64,000 bases of DNA from JBBQWR01 sp038210495 (lineage in GTDB: Bacteria; Planctomycetota; Planctomycetia; Pirellulales; DATAWG01). Made by a program: the position numbers and the translations under genes. The stretch is from the NCBI GenBank assembly GCA_038210495.1, contig JBBQWR010000009.1, positions 58,962 to 122,961 of the forward strand, given 5' to 3'. Positions 34,281-42,026 of this stretch are shown piece after piece (the stretch's first letter is position 1; every line of letters begins with the position of its first letter). The notes under the pieces are model-generated. The model made no database searches. It was not told the origin of the DNA and saw nothing but the letters and a program-made list of their open reading frames with translations.

Positions 34281-35327
34281 ATGCAAACCGGGCTTTCGGT
34301 CGTCGTGCCGGTGTACTGCGAGGAAGATAGCTTGCCGGCGCTTGACGCGGAGATCCGAGCGGCGCTCCGTGCCACAAAGCGCGTGGGTGAGATCATCTAT
34401 GTCGACGATGGCTCCCGCGATGGCTCTCGCGAGGTGTTGCAGAAGATCGTCGCCGACTCCGCCGGCTCTGAGATTCGCACGCGGGTGATCGTGTTTCGAA
34501 CCAACTGCGGCCAAACCGCCGCAATGGCCGCCGGCATCGAAGCCGCCGCGGGGACGGTCATCTTTCCCTTGGACGGGGATGGACAGAATAACCCCGCCGA
34601 CATCCCGCGGCTATTGGAAGAGATGAAACGGAAAAACCTCGATGTCGTCAGTGGTTGGCGAAAGAAGCGAAAAGACAACATCCTGCGAAAAATTCCCAGT
34701 CGCGTCGCCAATCTTCTCATTCGCAAGTTCTCGGGAGTCCGGCTGCACGATTTTGGTTGCACGCTCAAAGCTTACGACGCCACGTTGCTTAAGGAATTAA
34801 GTTTATACGGCGAGATGCATCGCTTTATTCCTCTTTACCTGGCCGCGCTGGGGGCAAAAATCGGAGAGCTCGCCGTCGATCATCGGCCGCGCACCACGGG
34901 TGTGAGCAAGTATGGCCACCGCCGGATCGTGAAGGTCTTTCTGGATTTGTTTTTGATCCGGTTCATGACGCGTTATTACAACCGACCCATGTACTTTTTT
35001 GGCCAGATGGCTGTTCTCTTTTTTATGGCGACCGGAGCGGCGTTGGGCCTTATGCTGACGTTGAAGTTTGGCTGGCTTCGTCCGATCGGGTTGGATTATC
35101 AGTTCTCCTTCACGCAGACTCCGTTGCCGGTCCTAGCGGCGACCTTCTTCTTGGGCGCCGTCTGCTCCCTTTTCTTTGGAGTCGCGACGGAAATTCTGGT
35201 CCGCGTCCATCACGAAACTCGCAAGTCGAAACCGTATCTCATTCGCTCGACGCTGGACAGTAGCGTCGAGCCGTCGGAAAACCGCCAGCAGCCCAGGCCG
35301 CGAAATCGGATCGCCGCGGCGGCCTAG
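34281..35327 (+). CDS. GT2 glycosyltransferase, DPM1/ArnC-like, with C-terminal membrane segments
   Basis: This 348-residue protein has the GT-A start LSVVVPVYCEEDSLPALDAE, IIYVDDGSRDGS, the metal site FPLDGDGQNNPADIP and RPRTTGVSKYGHRRI, then two membrane segments (FGQMAVLFFMATGAALGLML; LAATFFLGAVCSLFFGVATE). It is a second polyprenyl-phosphate-sugar synthase candidate, divergent from the aminotransferase gene, so the locus may load two sugars. ATG 34281 has GGAGAGG upstream; earlier in-frame codons lack homology. Confidence 0.85.
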   Translation: MQTGLSVVVPVYCEEDSLPALDAEIRAALRATKRVGEIIYVDDGSRDGSREVLQKIVADSAGSEIRTRVIVFRTNCGQTAAMAAGIEAAAGTVIFPLDGDGQNNPADIPRLLEEMKRKNLDVVSGWRKKRKDNILRKIPSRVANLLIRKFSGVRLHDFGCTLKAYDATLLKELSLYGEMHRFIPLYLAALGAKIGELAVDHRPRTTGVSKYGHRRIVKVFLDLFLIRFMTRYYNRPMYFFGQMAVLFFMATGAALGLMLTLKFGWLRPIGLDYQFSFTQTPLPVLAATFFLGAVCSLFFGVATEILVRVHHETRKSKPYLIRSTLDSSVEPSENRQQPRPRNRIAAAA

Positions 35328-35382
35328 TGCCGCGAGCAAAATGCGGCTGACCCCCTCTGCTTCGCCGGATTTGTGAGTGCCT

Positions 35383-35808
35383 CTAAATATAATACATCTG
35401 ATCGGCGGTCTCTTTCGCTCGCTCCACCAGATCGGCGAACGTGATTGCCCTGAGCATGTCTTGCTCGCGGGCGGCGATTTCGCGCCAGGTTTTTGAGAGC
35501 ACGACCGCGGTAGGCGATTTCGCGGCCAAGCTGGAATGGCCCGTGTCGGCGCCTTCGATCACGCGCATCACTTCGCCCAGATTGATCCGCGACGGGGGCT
35601 TGAGAAGCTGATAACCGCCCGCGGCGCCCCGGGTGCTGGCCACATAGCCGGCCCCTTTGAGCTGCAACAGGATTTGCACCAGGAACCGCGAGGGAATACC
35701 GTGCTCGTCGGCGATGTCGCGGATCCGCACCGGCTCGCGCGAGTCATACCGCCGGGCCAGTTCCAGCATCGCGATGCAGGCGTATTCTGTCTTTGCCGAC
35801 AGCTTCAT
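35383..35808 (-). CDS. Rrf2 family transcriptional regulator (no Fe-S cysteines)
   Basis: This 141-residue protein has the Rrf2 winged helix: KLSAKTEYACIAMLELARRY, the recognition part GIPSRFLVQILLQLKGAGYV, and RGAAGGYQL. The cysteine cluster that binds Fe-S in IscR and NsrR is absent (the only Cys is in the first helix), as in the sulfur regulator CymR. It is transcribed in the same direction as cysH and lies just downstream of it, which fits control of sulfur assimilation. The start MKLSAKTEY at 35808 is where homology begins. Confidence 0.87.
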   Translation of the reverse strand: MKLSAKTEYACIAMLELARRYDSREPVRIRDIADEHGIPSRFLVQILLQLKGAGYVASTRGAAGGYQLLKPPSRINLGEVMRVIEGADTGHSSLAAKSPTAVVLSKTWREIAAREQDMLRAITFADLVERAKETADQMYYI

Positions 35809-35835
35809 TACAGCCAAGAGATCAACCTTCCCAGT

Positions 35836-35933
35836 GTAGGTCAGGCGCCCCGTGCCTGACACGGCCGCGGAGATGAATTGCGTTCAACGCATCCCGAGCG
35901 CGGCGATTGTCAGGCACGGAGTGCCTGACCTAC
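35836..35933. repeat. Inverted pair GTAGGTCAGGC...GCCTGACCTAC, copy B
   Basis: Ends GTAGGTCAGGCGCCCCGTGC at 35836 and GGCACGGAGTGCCTGACCTA at the right. It lies between the Rrf2 start and the cysH stop and could form a hairpin in a joint transcript. Confidence 0.8.
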
Positions 35934-35954
35934 CCCCGGATATGCGTCGTTCAT

Positions 35955-36749
35955 TCACTCCGCCGTATGCAATCCGCACTCGGTCTTGGCGGTCCCACTC
36001 CAGCGACCGGCCCGTTCGTCTTCGCCGCTCGACACCGACCGGGTGCAGGGCCAGCAGCCGATGCTCATGAACCCTTGGTCGTGCAGCGGGTTGTAGGGGA
36101 TGTCCTTCTCAACGATCAGGCCCCACACGTCTTTCTTGGTCCAATTGGCGAGCGGGCTGATCTTCACTAACCCGAATTTCTTGTCCCAGCCGACGATCGG
36201 GGCCCGGGCCCGGTCGGAACTCTGATCCCGGCGAATGCCGCTCATCCAGGCGTCGAACCCCACGGCGGCCCGGCGTAGCACGACGACCTTGCGATCGAAG
36301 CAGCATTGATCCGGCTGCGTCTTGTAGAGTGGCCCGCCGTGCAGCGCCTCGTATTGGGCGACCGTCGTATCGGCCGACTTCAATTCGACGTCGATGTTGT
36401 AGCGGCGCTTGATTTCGTCGCGCACGGCGAGCGTCTCTTTGAATTGGTAGCCCGTGTCGAGATTGAACACGTGTGTTCGCGGTTCGATCAGTGAAAGATA
36501 ATAGAGAATCACGCAGCCTTCTGGGCCGAACGCCGTGGCCATGGTCAACTTGGGGAAATAATGGCTGACCGCCCAACGAACGATTTCCTCGGGGCTCGCG
36601 CCTTCGAGTTCCAGGCTGCTTTGACGAAGCTGCTCCAAGAGCTCGGGCGACGGCTGCGCAACCGTCGAGCCGGCCGAGGCGATCTCCGCCGCGACGCCAT
36701 TTCCCAGCGATGCTGACGACGCATTCATGGCGCCCATCGACGTGCTCAT
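35955..36749 (-). CDS. cysH: Phosphoadenylyl/adenylyl-sulfate reductase (APS reductase type)
   Basis: This enzyme of assimilatory sulfate reduction makes sulfite from APS or PAPS. The 264-residue protein has the PAPS-reductase fold (TMATAFGPEGCVILYYL; NLDTGYQFKETL) and both cysteine pairs of the 4Fe-4S subtype, CC at 149-150 and CWPC at 232-235. The catalytic cysteine is in the C-terminal TECGLH (Cys258). The Fe-S pairs point to APS as substrate. ATG 36749 has GGGAG at eight bases; ATG 36755 and GTG 36764 are also in frame. A good promoter lies 40-70 bp upstream. Confidence 0.93.
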   Translation of the reverse strand: MSTSMGAMNASSASLGNGVAAEIASAGSTVAQPSPELLEQLRQSSLELEGASPEEIVRWAVSHYFPKLTMATAFGPEGCVILYYLSLIEPRTHVFNLDTGYQFKETLAVRDEIKRRYNIDVELKSADTTVAQYEALHGGPLYKTQPDQCCFDRKVVVLRRAAVGFDAWMSGIRRDQSSDRARAPIVGWDKKFGLVKISPLANWTKKDVWGLIVEKDIPYNPLHDQGFMSIGCWPCTRSVSSGEDERAGRWSGTAKTECGLHTAE

Positions 36750-36789
36750 TGCCATCTCTCCCACGGCCGTTCAAGCCATAATTGCCGAA

Positions 36790-36818
36790 ATGATATGTTT
36801 GTTGCTAATCAAAGTCAA
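36790..36818 (-). promoter_or_regulatory. Sigma-70 type promoter of cysH
   Basis: On the minus strand TTGACT (36818-36813), 17 bases, TATCAT (36795-36790). The AT-rich spacer TTGATTAGCAACAAACA stands out in GC-rich DNA and could overlap a binding site for the nearby Rrf2 regulator. The rest of the gap to 37089 holds a GGGAACTGTCCCC-type half repeat (about 37035) and no gene. Confidence 0.65.
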
Positions 36819-37089
36819 CTTACCAGCCCTTTGACCGTATCGACGCCGGTCGGGCGATTCTTCAATCGACGATGCCGAAGAGAGTTGGAGGTTGCCCGTC
36901 AGGCGTCCGAGGAAGGAGGGGCGAAGAAGACTGATTGGAAGTGTCGCGGCGCTTTCCGCAATGCTTGACGGCGGCAAGTGGGTACGTCAGTATCGTGACT
37001 ACTCTTACAAATTCCGCCCCCGATCACAAACCCTCCGGGAACTGTCCCCTTTTCGGAGGCGCAACGCGCGGCAAACCTAATGGACGCCC

Positions 37090-38598
37090 ATGACTAGCAC
37101 GGCTTTCCTTGCCATCGATCTGGGGGCCTCGAGCGGGCGGCACGTGGCCGGATTGTTCGACGGAAACCGACTGACTTTAGAAGAAGTCCACCGGTTTGGC
37201 AACGGTCCTATTTTGTTGGCTGGCCGGCTGTATTGGGACGTTCTGCGGCAGTGGGACGATGTGCTAGGCGGCCTGCGACTTTCGGCGGCCCAATACGGCG
37301 AGCGAATCCAGAGCGTGGGCGTTGACGCTTGGGGGGTCGACTTCGGTTTGCTCGGCCGGGGCGATGAACTGTTGGGCAATCCGTACAACTACCGCGACCA
37401 TCGGACCGATGGCATGGTCGACCACGCCTCGTCGATCGTGCCGCGCGAAGAAATCTACGCCCAGACCGGCCTGCAGTTCATTCAAATTAACACGCTATAT
37501 CAACTACTCGCGATGCGCGTGCAGAACTCGCCGCTGCTGGAGATGGCCGAGTCGCTGCTGATGATTCCCGATCTGTTTCATTGGCTGCTGACGGGCGTGA
37601 AGGCGAACGAATTTACCGACGCGACGACGACGCAGTTCTTCGATCCGCGCCGCGGCGGTTGGGCGATCGATTTGCTCAACCGGCTCGAATTGCCGACGCA
37701 CATCTTGGGCAATGTCATTACGCCGGGAACTTCGCTCGGCGCTATGCGGCCAGCGGTTATTGAGGCGACCGGGCTAGCGAACGTCAATGTCGTCGTGCCG
37801 GGAACGCACGACACGGCCAGCGCGGTGATGGCCGTGCCCGCCGTGAGTCGGCCGGGCGAGCGACCCGACTGGTGCTACATCAGCTCCGGCACTTGGTCGC
37901 TGATGGGCGTGGAGACTCCGGCGCCGATCATCAACGACCTCTGCCTGTCGCTGAACTTCACGAACGAAGGGGGGGTCGGCGGCACAACCCGGGTATTGAA
38001 AAATATCGTCGGCCTGTGGCTCGTGCAAGAGTGCCGCCGGCATTGGGGACAAGAAGGCATCACTTACACTTGGGATCATTTGGCGCGTGAGGCCTCGGAG
38101 GCGCCGGCGCTGATCGCCTTCGTCGATGTCGACGATCCCTGTTTCCTCGCGCCGGGCGATATGCCCGAGGCGATCCGCGGTTATTGCCGTCGCACGGGAC
38201 AGCCCGCGCCGGACACGGTCGGCGCCGTGATTCGCTGTGCGCTCGAAAGCCTGGCCCTGCGATATCGCCGGGCGCTTGGCTCGCTCGAACGACTGATCGG
38301 TGGCCGGATCGATACGGTGCATATCGTCGGGGGCGGCACTCAGAATCGGCAACTGTGTCAGATGGCCTCCGACGCTTGCCGCCGTCGCGTCGTGGCTGGT
38401 CCGGTCGAGGCGACGGCGATCGGCAACGTGATGATGCAAGCCGTGGCGGCCGGCGTGGTCGGTTCGATCGCCCAGGCTCGCGAAGTGATCCGGCGCAGCT
38501 TCTCCGTTGACGAATACACGCCCACAGACGCCGACCGCTGGGACGAGGCGTATGAGCGATATCTCAAAGTGATTCAACTAAATGGAAGACAACAATGA
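37090..38598 (+). CDS. rhaB: Rhamnulokinase (FGGY family)
   Basis: This FGGY carbohydrate kinase phosphorylates L-rhamnulose, or a related deoxy-ketose, at O-1. The 502-residue protein starts AIDLGASSGRHVAGLFDGNR, the rhamnulokinase version of the ATPase motif, and has GVDAWGVDFGLL, SSGTWSLMGVE with the C-terminal ATP-site GGGTQNRQLCQMASDA. The length is normal. It is followed after about 190 bp of repeats by a fucose-isomerase-like gene on the same strand. In planctomycetes rhamnose and fucose degradation may involve a microcompartment, but no shell genes are in this window. Confidence 0.92.
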   Translation: MTSTAFLAIDLGASSGRHVAGLFDGNRLTLEEVHRFGNGPILLAGRLYWDVLRQWDDVLGGLRLSAAQYGERIQSVGVDAWGVDFGLLGRGDELLGNPYNYRDHRTDGMVDHASSIVPREEIYAQTGLQFIQINTLYQLLAMRVQNSPLLEMAESLLMIPDLFHWLLTGVKANEFTDATTTQFFDPRRGGWAIDLLNRLELPTHILGNVITPGTSLGAMRPAVIEATGLANVNVVVPGTHDTASAVMAVPAVSRPGERPDWCYISSGTWSLMGVETPAPIINDLCLSLNFTNEGGVGGTTRVLKNIVGLWLVQECRRHWGQEGITYTWDHLAREASEAPALIAFVDVDDPCFLAPGDMPEAIRGYCRRTGQPAPDTVGAVIRCALESLALRYRRALGSLERLIGGRIDTVHIVGGGTQNRQLCQMASDACRRRVVAGPVEATAIGNVMMQAVAAGVVGSIAQAREVIRRSFSVDEYTPTDADRWDEAYERYLKVIQLNGRQQ

Positions 38599-38610
38599 AA
38601 TGACGGGTGG

Positions 38611-38704
38611 CCGGGCTGGACCGAAGGGAAGCCCCGGTGGCCTGCTCTCGAAGATCAAACCACCCTCCGGGGCTTCGGCGAAGCGCCTCCAGCCCCCGGC
38701 GCCC
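38611..38704 (+). repeat. About 95 bp dispersed repeat (GGGCTGGACCGAAGGGAAGC...), copy 1
   Basis: It runs from GGGCTGGACCGAAGGGAAGC through CTCCGGGGCTTCGGCGAAGC to CTCCAGCCCCCGGCGCCC. Complete copies lie at 45383-45478 and, inverted, at 56972-57065; a partial copy at 6280-6316. Confidence 0.85.
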
Positions 38705-38738
38705 TCCTCTGTTCCCTGTCCCCTGTCCACGTTGCCTT

Positions 38739-38780
38739 AACTCCCGTCTCCCGTCTCGACTCCCGACTCCCGACTTCTTC
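38739..38780 (+). repeat. C/T-rich leader repeat in front of the fucose-isomerase-like gene
   Basis: AACTCCCGTCTCCCGTCTCG followed by ACTCCCGACTCCCGACTTC, ending 10 nt before the ATG at 38787. It is the longest copy in the window. Confidence 0.88.
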
Positions 38781-38786
38781 TCCCCC

Positions 38787-40454
38787 ATGACCGATACCTA
38801 CGCCATCCCCACGCCCACCAAGCCTGCCCGACTCAAATCCGATCAAATCCTGCTCGTCGCCAACGGCGACCTGCGATTGGCCGCGAACCAAAAATGCTGG
38901 GCCGCGCAGGAAGAGATGGAGCACTCGCTCACCGAAGCACTGGCCGAGTTTGGCTACGCTCTGGTTCGGGCGCATGCTTACAAGCCCGACGAAAAGCATG
39001 GCTTTATCTCGTCGCAAAAGGAGGGCATGCAAGTCTTCGCCGGGCTCGATCCGCAAGCGCCGATGATCGTCGCCGAGGCCGTCTGGCAATATTCACATCA
39101 TCTGCTGCCTGGCCTTATCTCTCACAAAGGCCCGATTCTCACCGTGGCCAACTGGTCCGGCTGCTGGCCCGGTCTGGTCGGTATGCTCAATCTCAATGGC
39201 TCGCTGACCAAGGCCGGCGTGAAGTATTCGACGCTATGGGGCGAAGATTTTTCGGAGCCGCACTTTGGCAAGCAGCTCAAAAAGTGGCTCGAAAAAGGCC
39301 GCGTGCGACATGCCACCGAGCATGTTGCGCCGCTCTCCTCGATCAAGGTCACGAAAGACCTCAGACACTTGGCCAAGGCGCTCGCCGAACAGTTGCAGCG
39401 CGAGAAGGCGATCCTCGGCGTGTTCGACGAAGGCTGCATGGGGATGTTCAACGCGATCGTGCCCGATCATCTGCTCAATCCGACCGGCGTGTTCAAAGAG
39501 CGGTTGAGTCAGTCGGCTTTGTACTACGAAACGACTCAGGTCCGCGACGAGGAGGCCCACGAGGTCCGCCGCTGGCTCAAAGAGCGCGGGATGACATTCG
39601 AAACGGGCGCCGACCCGGAAACCGAACTGACCGATGAGCAAATCCACGCGCAGTGCAAGATGTACGTCGCGGCTCTGCGGATCGCCGACGACTTTGGCTG
39701 CCACGCGATCGGCATCCAATATCAGCAGGGGCTGAAGGACCTGACGCCGGCAAGCGATTTGGTCGAAGGGATGCTCAACAATGCCGACCGTCCTCCGGTG
39801 CTTAGCCGCGACGGTTCGCGCGTGCTTTACGCGGGCGAGCCGCTGCCGCACTTCAACGAAGTCGACGAGTGCGCGGGGCTCGACGGGCTGTTGACCTATC
39901 GACTGCACAAAGCGCTCGGCCAGCCGGTAGAAAACACGCTGCACGACATCCGCTGGGGCGACCTGGATCGCTCGGGAACCGTGCCCGACTACGTTTGGGT
40001 TTTTCTCATCAGCGGCGCCGCCCCGCCGGCTCACTTCATCGGCGGCTGGGCGGGCGCGACGAGCGAGCGCCAACCACCAATGTACTTCCGGCTCGGCGGC
40101 GGCACGCTCAAGGGTATTTCCAAACCGGGCGAGATCATCTGGTCGCGGATCTACATTGAGGACGACCGGCTAAAAATGGATCTCGGCAGAGCCGGCGTCG
40201 TCGAACTTCCACCAGAAGAAACCGAGCGCCGCTGGCAAGCGACCACGCCCCAGTGGCCGATCATGCACGCCGTGACCTACGGCATCACGCGCGACCAAAT
40301 GATGGCCCGACACAAGAGCAACCACATCCAAGTCGCCTACGCGAACAGCCCCGAGGAAGCCGACCGAGCGATGCGCGCCAAAGCGGCGCTGGCCGACGTG
40401 CTCGGTTTGGAAGTCGCCGTCTGCGGCTCGCGGAAGAATAGCAAACACTGGTAA
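38787..40454 (+). CDS. L-fucose isomerase-like protein
   Basis: This 555-residue protein resembles the fucose/arabinose isomerase superfamily: the N-terminal substrate domain (WSGCWPGLVGMLNLNGSLTK), the metal region with Glu and Asp (LGVFDEGCMGMFNAIVP), and DDFGCHAIGIQYQQGLKDLT. Isomerases of this family interconvert aldoses and ketoses using Mn2+. The pairing with rhamnulokinase suggests a 6-deoxyhexose route (rhamnose or fucose), but the substrate cannot be fixed from sequence. Start ATG 38787 lies behind the C/T-rich leader repeat and has no Shine-Dalgarno. Confidence 0.8.
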   Translation: MTDTYAIPTPTKPARLKSDQILLVANGDLRLAANQKCWAAQEEMEHSLTEALAEFGYALVRAHAYKPDEKHGFISSQKEGMQVFAGLDPQAPMIVAEAVWQYSHHLLPGLISHKGPILTVANWSGCWPGLVGMLNLNGSLTKAGVKYSTLWGEDFSEPHFGKQLKKWLEKGRVRHATEHVAPLSSIKVTKDLRHLAKALAEQLQREKAILGVFDEGCMGMFNAIVPDHLLNPTGVFKERLSQSALYYETTQVRDEEAHEVRRWLKERGMTFETGADPETELTDEQIHAQCKMYVAALRIADDFGCHAIGIQYQQGLKDLTPASDLVEGMLNNADRPPVLSRDGSRVLYAGEPLPHFNEVDECAGLDGLLTYRLHKALGQPVENTLHDIRWGDLDRSGTVPDYVWVFLISGAAPPAHFIGGWAGATSERQPPMYFRLGGGTLKGISKPGEIIWSRIYIEDDRLKMDLGRAGVVELPPEETERRWQATTPQWPIMHAVTYGITRDQMMARHKSNHIQVAYANSPEEADRAMRAKAALADVLGLEVAVCGSRKNSKHW

Positions 40455-40511
40455 ATGGCGAACCGCTAATTTGACCCGCGTCCCCCAAACTTTACTCAAC
40501 TTTTTTGACAA

Positions 40512-40967
40512 TTAATTCGCAAATTCCGCAATCAGTGCCGTCATATCATCTTCCGAAAGATGCTGTTTTTCGAAAATCGTCAGTCCCCGAAACTTGGTAA
40601 TGGTCTTTGTCCACGGTGCCTTCTTCTGCCGAAGAGATGGAAGTATGTTTGCCAGATTCGGGGCGTAAATGGTTCGCACTCGCTTCTGCGATAGCTTAAT
40701 CTCAAACGGCAATTCAAATTTGCCGTCCCAAAGGTCCGAAATGACAGCATGGTGGTCTGGAGTCTTTTCGACGCGAAAAATCCCGTAAAGCAGTTTTTCG
40801 CCTTTTAAGTACAACAAAACACGGTCGCCAATTGCCATCGAGCGCGATTTTCCGATGACCGTTTGTTTGTATTCCTTGTTTCGAATGGGCACTGCCCATC
40901 GGCCCCGCTCAATTCCGAGCTCGATGTTTTGCTTCGATTCGCTGGGAAAAATAAAGACGCCGTCCAT
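40512..40967 (-). CDS. EVE/PUA-like domain protein, unknown
   Basis: This 151-residue protein has the pattern of EVE-type folds (related to YTH and PUA): GVFIFPSESKQNIELGIERG, RWAVP, IGDRVLLYLKGEKLLYGIFR, then WDGKFELPFEIKLSQKRV. Such domains bind modified bases in nucleic acids and often accompany restriction or antiviral systems. The assignment is by pattern only. The gene is visibly AT-richer than its neighbours, which hints at transfer. ATG 40967 is preceded by AGAAAGA; the frame stays open upstream across another gene. Confidence 0.5.
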   Translation of the reverse strand: MDGVFIFPSESKQNIELGIERGRWAVPIRNKEYKQTVIGKSRSMAIGDRVLLYLKGEKLLYGIFRVEKTPDHHAVISDLWDGKFELPFEIKLSQKRVRTIYAPNLANILPSLRQKKAPWTKTITKFRGLTIFEKQHLSEDDMTALIAEFAN

Positions 40968-41141
40968 TGAAATTCTTTCTGATTTTTCATTGACCGCGGC
41001 AACCAATGGCAAAGTCTCTGACCCCAATATAGTAAACGCCTTGCCCCGACGGTATCTGGACCTAAAATGAATCGCAAAGGCGGAAGGGTCGCCGAGTGCG
41101 ACAGCGGGAGATTTTCGCCTGTAACGCATCGGTGGCAGGCT

Positions 41142-41393
41142 ATGGACGTTGCCGGAGTGCGTGAGGTTCTTCGTCGTCAGCCGTTCGAGCCGTTTGCCAT
41201 TCGCTTGGCGGACCGGCGGACGCTGCCCGTCAGCCATCCCGATTTTGTCGCCATCGGGCAGCGACGCATTGTTGTCATCGGCGATGACGATTCGACTTCG
41301 ATCATCGAACCGCTGCTGATCGTTTCTCTGGATACGCCGCCAAAGCCTGCCCCCGGCGGCAATGGCAAGCACGGGAAAAAACGGAAGCCATAG
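41142..41393 (+). CDS. Small conserved planctomycete-type protein
   Basis: This 83-residue protein with the pattern VREVLRRQPFEPFAIRLADR, then SHPDFVAIGQRRIVVIGDDD, ends in a Lys/Pro/Gly tail. I recognise the RRQPFEPF...DGR...HPE layout as a frequent small protein in planctomycete genomes; its function is unknown. ATG 41142 begins at the conserved part. The next small gene follows after 39 bp on the same strand. Confidence 0.65.
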   Translation: MDVAGVREVLRRQPFEPFAIRLADRRTLPVSHPDFVAIGQRRIVVIGDDDSTSIIEPLLIVSLDTPPKPAPGGNGKHGKKRKP

Positions 41394-41432
41394 CCGCGAT
41401 CACAACAGGGGCCGAAAAGCGGAGGACCAGCC

Positions 41433-41678
41433 ATGAACGACGTTGTCGTCGAAAAATCGGTGTCGGATCAATTGCGGGACATCGCCGAGCCGGCATTCAT
41501 TCTCGATTCCTACGGGAACAAGATCGGGGTCTACTTTCCGCGCGTGGACGCCTGGATGTACAAGGATGAATATCTTGAACCGCTGGCCAGCGACGAGGAG
41601 CTTCGAAGACGCATGCAGATGGGTGGCGGCCGGAGCTTGAAGGAGATTCTGGCTGATCTTGAGAAACGAGCGGAGTGA
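41433..41678 (+). CDS. Small protein, unknown (antitoxin-like size)
   Basis: This 81-residue acidic protein (SDQLRDIAEPAFILDSYGNK; RRRMQMGGGRSLKEILADLE) has GGAGG at good distance from the ATG. It reads like a small regulatory or antitoxin protein but has no partner toxin that I can recognise; the preceding small gene could be its partner. Directly behind it lies a repeat-rich, gene-free stretch. Confidence 0.6.
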   Translation: MNDVVVEKSVSDQLRDIAEPAFILDSYGNKIGVYFPRVDAWMYKDEYLEPLASDEELRRRMQMGGGRSLKEILADLEKRAE

Positions 41679-41708
41679 GATTGACCGATTAAGTGTCTGG
41701 CGATTCCG

Positions 41709-41936
41709 CTTAGCCGCGGTAGCGGCGTCATGTGAATAGCCGGGGGTGAACGAAGCGTAGCGGAGTGAACCCCCGGTAACCAAGCAAACAGATTTCTCAG
41801 CCGCGTTGGCGGCGTCACAATGCGTTGGCAGATTGTCACTCCGCTAACGCGGCTTTGTTGCCGTCGATGATCATCCGGGGGTCTCGCAGAGCCTCGTCCC
41901 CCGGCTATTCACATGACATCGCTGACGCGATTAAGA
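41709..41936. repeat. Nested inverted repeat element (MITE-like)
   Basis: The outer arms contain a perfect 20 bp inverted match GTCATGTGAATAGCCGGGGG (41727-41746) and its complement (41898-41917), extended outward by CTTAG/ATCGCG-AGCG. An inner pair, AGCCGCGTTGGCGGCGTCAC (about 41799-41822) and its complement (about 41834-41857), lies inside. No coding sequence. The element fills the gap between 41678 and 41940. Confidence 0.88.
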
Positions 41937-41944
41937 GCCTAACC

Positions 41945-42023
41945 GAGAACCGTCCGAGGAGTGGGGGACAGTCCCCTTTTTCTCCGACGACTCCGAAAAA
42001 AGGGACAGTCCCCGACGGTTCTC
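41945..42023. repeat. Hairpin repeat GAGAACCGTC...GACGGTTCTC
   Basis: The outer arms GAGAACCGTC/GACGGTTCTC enclose GGGGACAGTCCCCTTTTT and the near-complement AAAAAAGGGACAGTCCCC. It abuts the acyl-CoA dehydrogenase stop and may serve as a terminator. A related GGGAACTGTCCCC unit is at about 37035. Confidence 0.8.
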
Positions 42024-42026
42024 GCA

